From: Parachlamydia sp.
GTDB lineage: Bacteria; Chlamydiota; Chlamydiia; Chlamydiales; Parachlamydiaceae
Assembly: GCA_021298935.1 (NCBI GenBank)
Contig: JAJTHR010000065.1
Coordinates: forward strand, 1 to 7,748
Direction of reading: 5' to 3'
DNA length: 7,748 nt
The first letter of the stretch is position 1. Each line of letters opens with the position of its first letter. The position numbers and the translations under genes are program-made. Shown piece by piece: positions 7,181 through 7,748 of this stretch. The notes beneath the pieces are model-generated. The model was not told the DNA's origin and ran no database searches. It saw only the letters and a program-made list of their open reading frames with translations.

Positions 7181-7261
7181 ATGAAGGCTTATTCAAAGGC
7201 AGATGATTGCCGTCGATGGCAGAATAACACTATAAATTTTTCGAATTATTTGGAGTGGTAA
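7181..7261 (+). CDS. Very small ORF abutting the kinase gene (possible antitoxin or leader, or remnant of one)
   Basis: The frame runs ATG to TAA for 26 residues, starting MKAYSKADDCRRW and ending NYLEW. Its stop is followed with no gap by the kinase start (TAAATG), an arrangement that favours coupled translation and is common in toxin-antitoxin pairs. The frame is open upstream to 7109 (about 24 more codons rich in Lys and Phe) but has no usable start there, so it may be the C-terminal end of a longer protein that lost its beginning. There is no clear ribosome site before 7181. I do not recognise a family. The antitoxin role is inferred from position only. Confidence 0.35.
   Translation: MKAYSKADDCRRWQNNTINFSNYLEW
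7252..7255 (+). promoter_or_regulatory. Ribosome binding site of the zeta-like kinase gene
   Basis: GGAG sits six bases before the ATG at 7262, inside the last codons of the upstream small ORF. It firmly supports this start. Confidence 0.6.
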
Positions 7262-7630
7262 ATGTCAAATCCAAGAGAATTGTATGTTATATGTGGACCT
7301 AATGGGTCTGGAAAAACAACGTTGATTAATACCTTCTCAAAAAATATCGTTGAAAAAAAAGCAATTGAAATTGCGCCTAATCCTGATGATCCCACATCTA
7401 GTGAGAGTTCCTTAAATAAACAAAAATTCATGTTGAATTTTATAAATGATTGTTTAAATAGAAATCTAAGCGTTATCTTTGAAACTACAGGAGCTGGATA
7501 TAATAGTGTTGCAAATCTCATGGATAAGGCCTATGCACGAAACTACCGCATTATATTTTGGTACTTGTATCTTCCAAATGTCCAAATACCAAAGGAAAGA
7601 ATTCAATCAAGATATACCACGCGCGGATAG
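7262..7630 (+). pseudogene. Zeta-toxin-like P-loop kinase (COG4185-type ATPase), truncated at the C-terminus
   Basis: The 122-residue product begins with a beta strand and Walker A, ELYVICGPNGSGKTT (6-20). An acidic segment EIAPNPDDP (36-44) follows where relatives have the NADxIA-like region, then VIFETTGAG (71-79), matching the family's FETTLSG motif. GYxV-like and arginine-rich parts follow, with ERIQSR at 112-117. Relatives are usually near 190-200 residues and continue through a GGH-containing motif and a C-terminal helix; this frame stops just there, after TTRG. Zeta-family enzymes phosphorylate small substrates such as UDP-N-acetylglucosamine and can be toxic, but COG4185 members are mostly uncharacterised. 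The gene is AT-rich with many ATA, AGA and TTA codons, unlike the lon-xerC genes, which suggests acquisition. It is probably a broken gene, because composition changes at the end. A genuinely short form is possible but less likely. Confidence 0.65.
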
Positions 7631-7747
7631 GTCTTTAAATTTTTCATCGGCATCTTTTGCGTCCCAGCTCATTGCTCGATCTTGCAAACTTATCCAAGTT
7701 TGCTGCGATCTCCGCAATGTACTGGGACATAAAATCTCGCCGCCAAA
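7607..7747 (-). other. Unassigned open frame running off the window edge (minus strand)
   Basis: From the window edge to the TGA at 7607-7609 the minus strand is open for 46 codons. It ends in MSWDAKDADEKFKDLSARG-I-S, a charged, protein-like tail. Another minus frame in the same stretch is also open from the edge to a stop near 7645 and includes MSQYIAEIAANLDKFARSSN, so a frameshift between the two could join them, or one may be chance. The region is visibly richer in G+C than the kinase gene. I do not recognise the product. It may be the end of a neighbouring gene or an inserted element whose arrival truncated the kinase. Confidence 0.25.
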
Positions 7748-7748
7748 A

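Overview
The window looks like a chromosomal piece of a member of the phylum Chlamydiae, most likely an environmental (Parachlamydia/Waddlia-like) lineage. The basis is the Lon protein, which along its whole length closely resembles the chlamydial Lon sequences I remember, plus the order lon ... RNase Z ... xerC, which recalls the C. trachomatis CT344-CT347 neighbourhood. The genus is not certain. By eye the coding core has moderate G+C, with much more AT-rich flanks.

Layout. Bases 1-665 carry no convincing gene. They hold two large imperfect palindromes (1-116 and 465-630) separated by AT-rich DNA. The second is MITE-like, has TA at both ends and sits about 35 bp upstream of lon. Bases 666-6638 are a compact plus-strand cluster of five genes with overlaps or gaps of only a few bases: lon (ATP-dependent protease), a stand-alone RfaE domain II/HldE-type nucleotidyltransferase, a six-helix rhomboid intramembrane protease with unusual extra regions, ribonuclease Z (GTG start) and a XerC/XerD-type tyrosine recombinase. 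The spacing suggests one operon: two proteases, tRNA 3'-end maturation, chromosome dimer resolution and a surface-sugar nucleotide enzyme, so a housekeeping cluster rather than one pathway. A weak terminator candidate lies about 100 bp after xerC.

Bases 6639-7108 are non-coding and contain several small inverted repeats, including one degenerate pair about 119 bp across (6839-6957). From 7109 the DNA is AT-rich and looks acquired: a good promoter candidate, a very short ORF, and immediately after its stop codon (TAAATG) a zeta-toxin-like P-loop kinase. The kinase reading frame ends at 122 residues, close to the point where the family's conserved GGH region would be expected, and base composition changes there. 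From about 7616 to the window edge the DNA is richer in G+C, with an unassigned open frame on the minus strand that runs off the end.

The most interesting parts are the accessory edges (palindromic elements and the truncated kinase module) and the unusual rhomboid. I see no CRISPR array, rRNA or tRNA.
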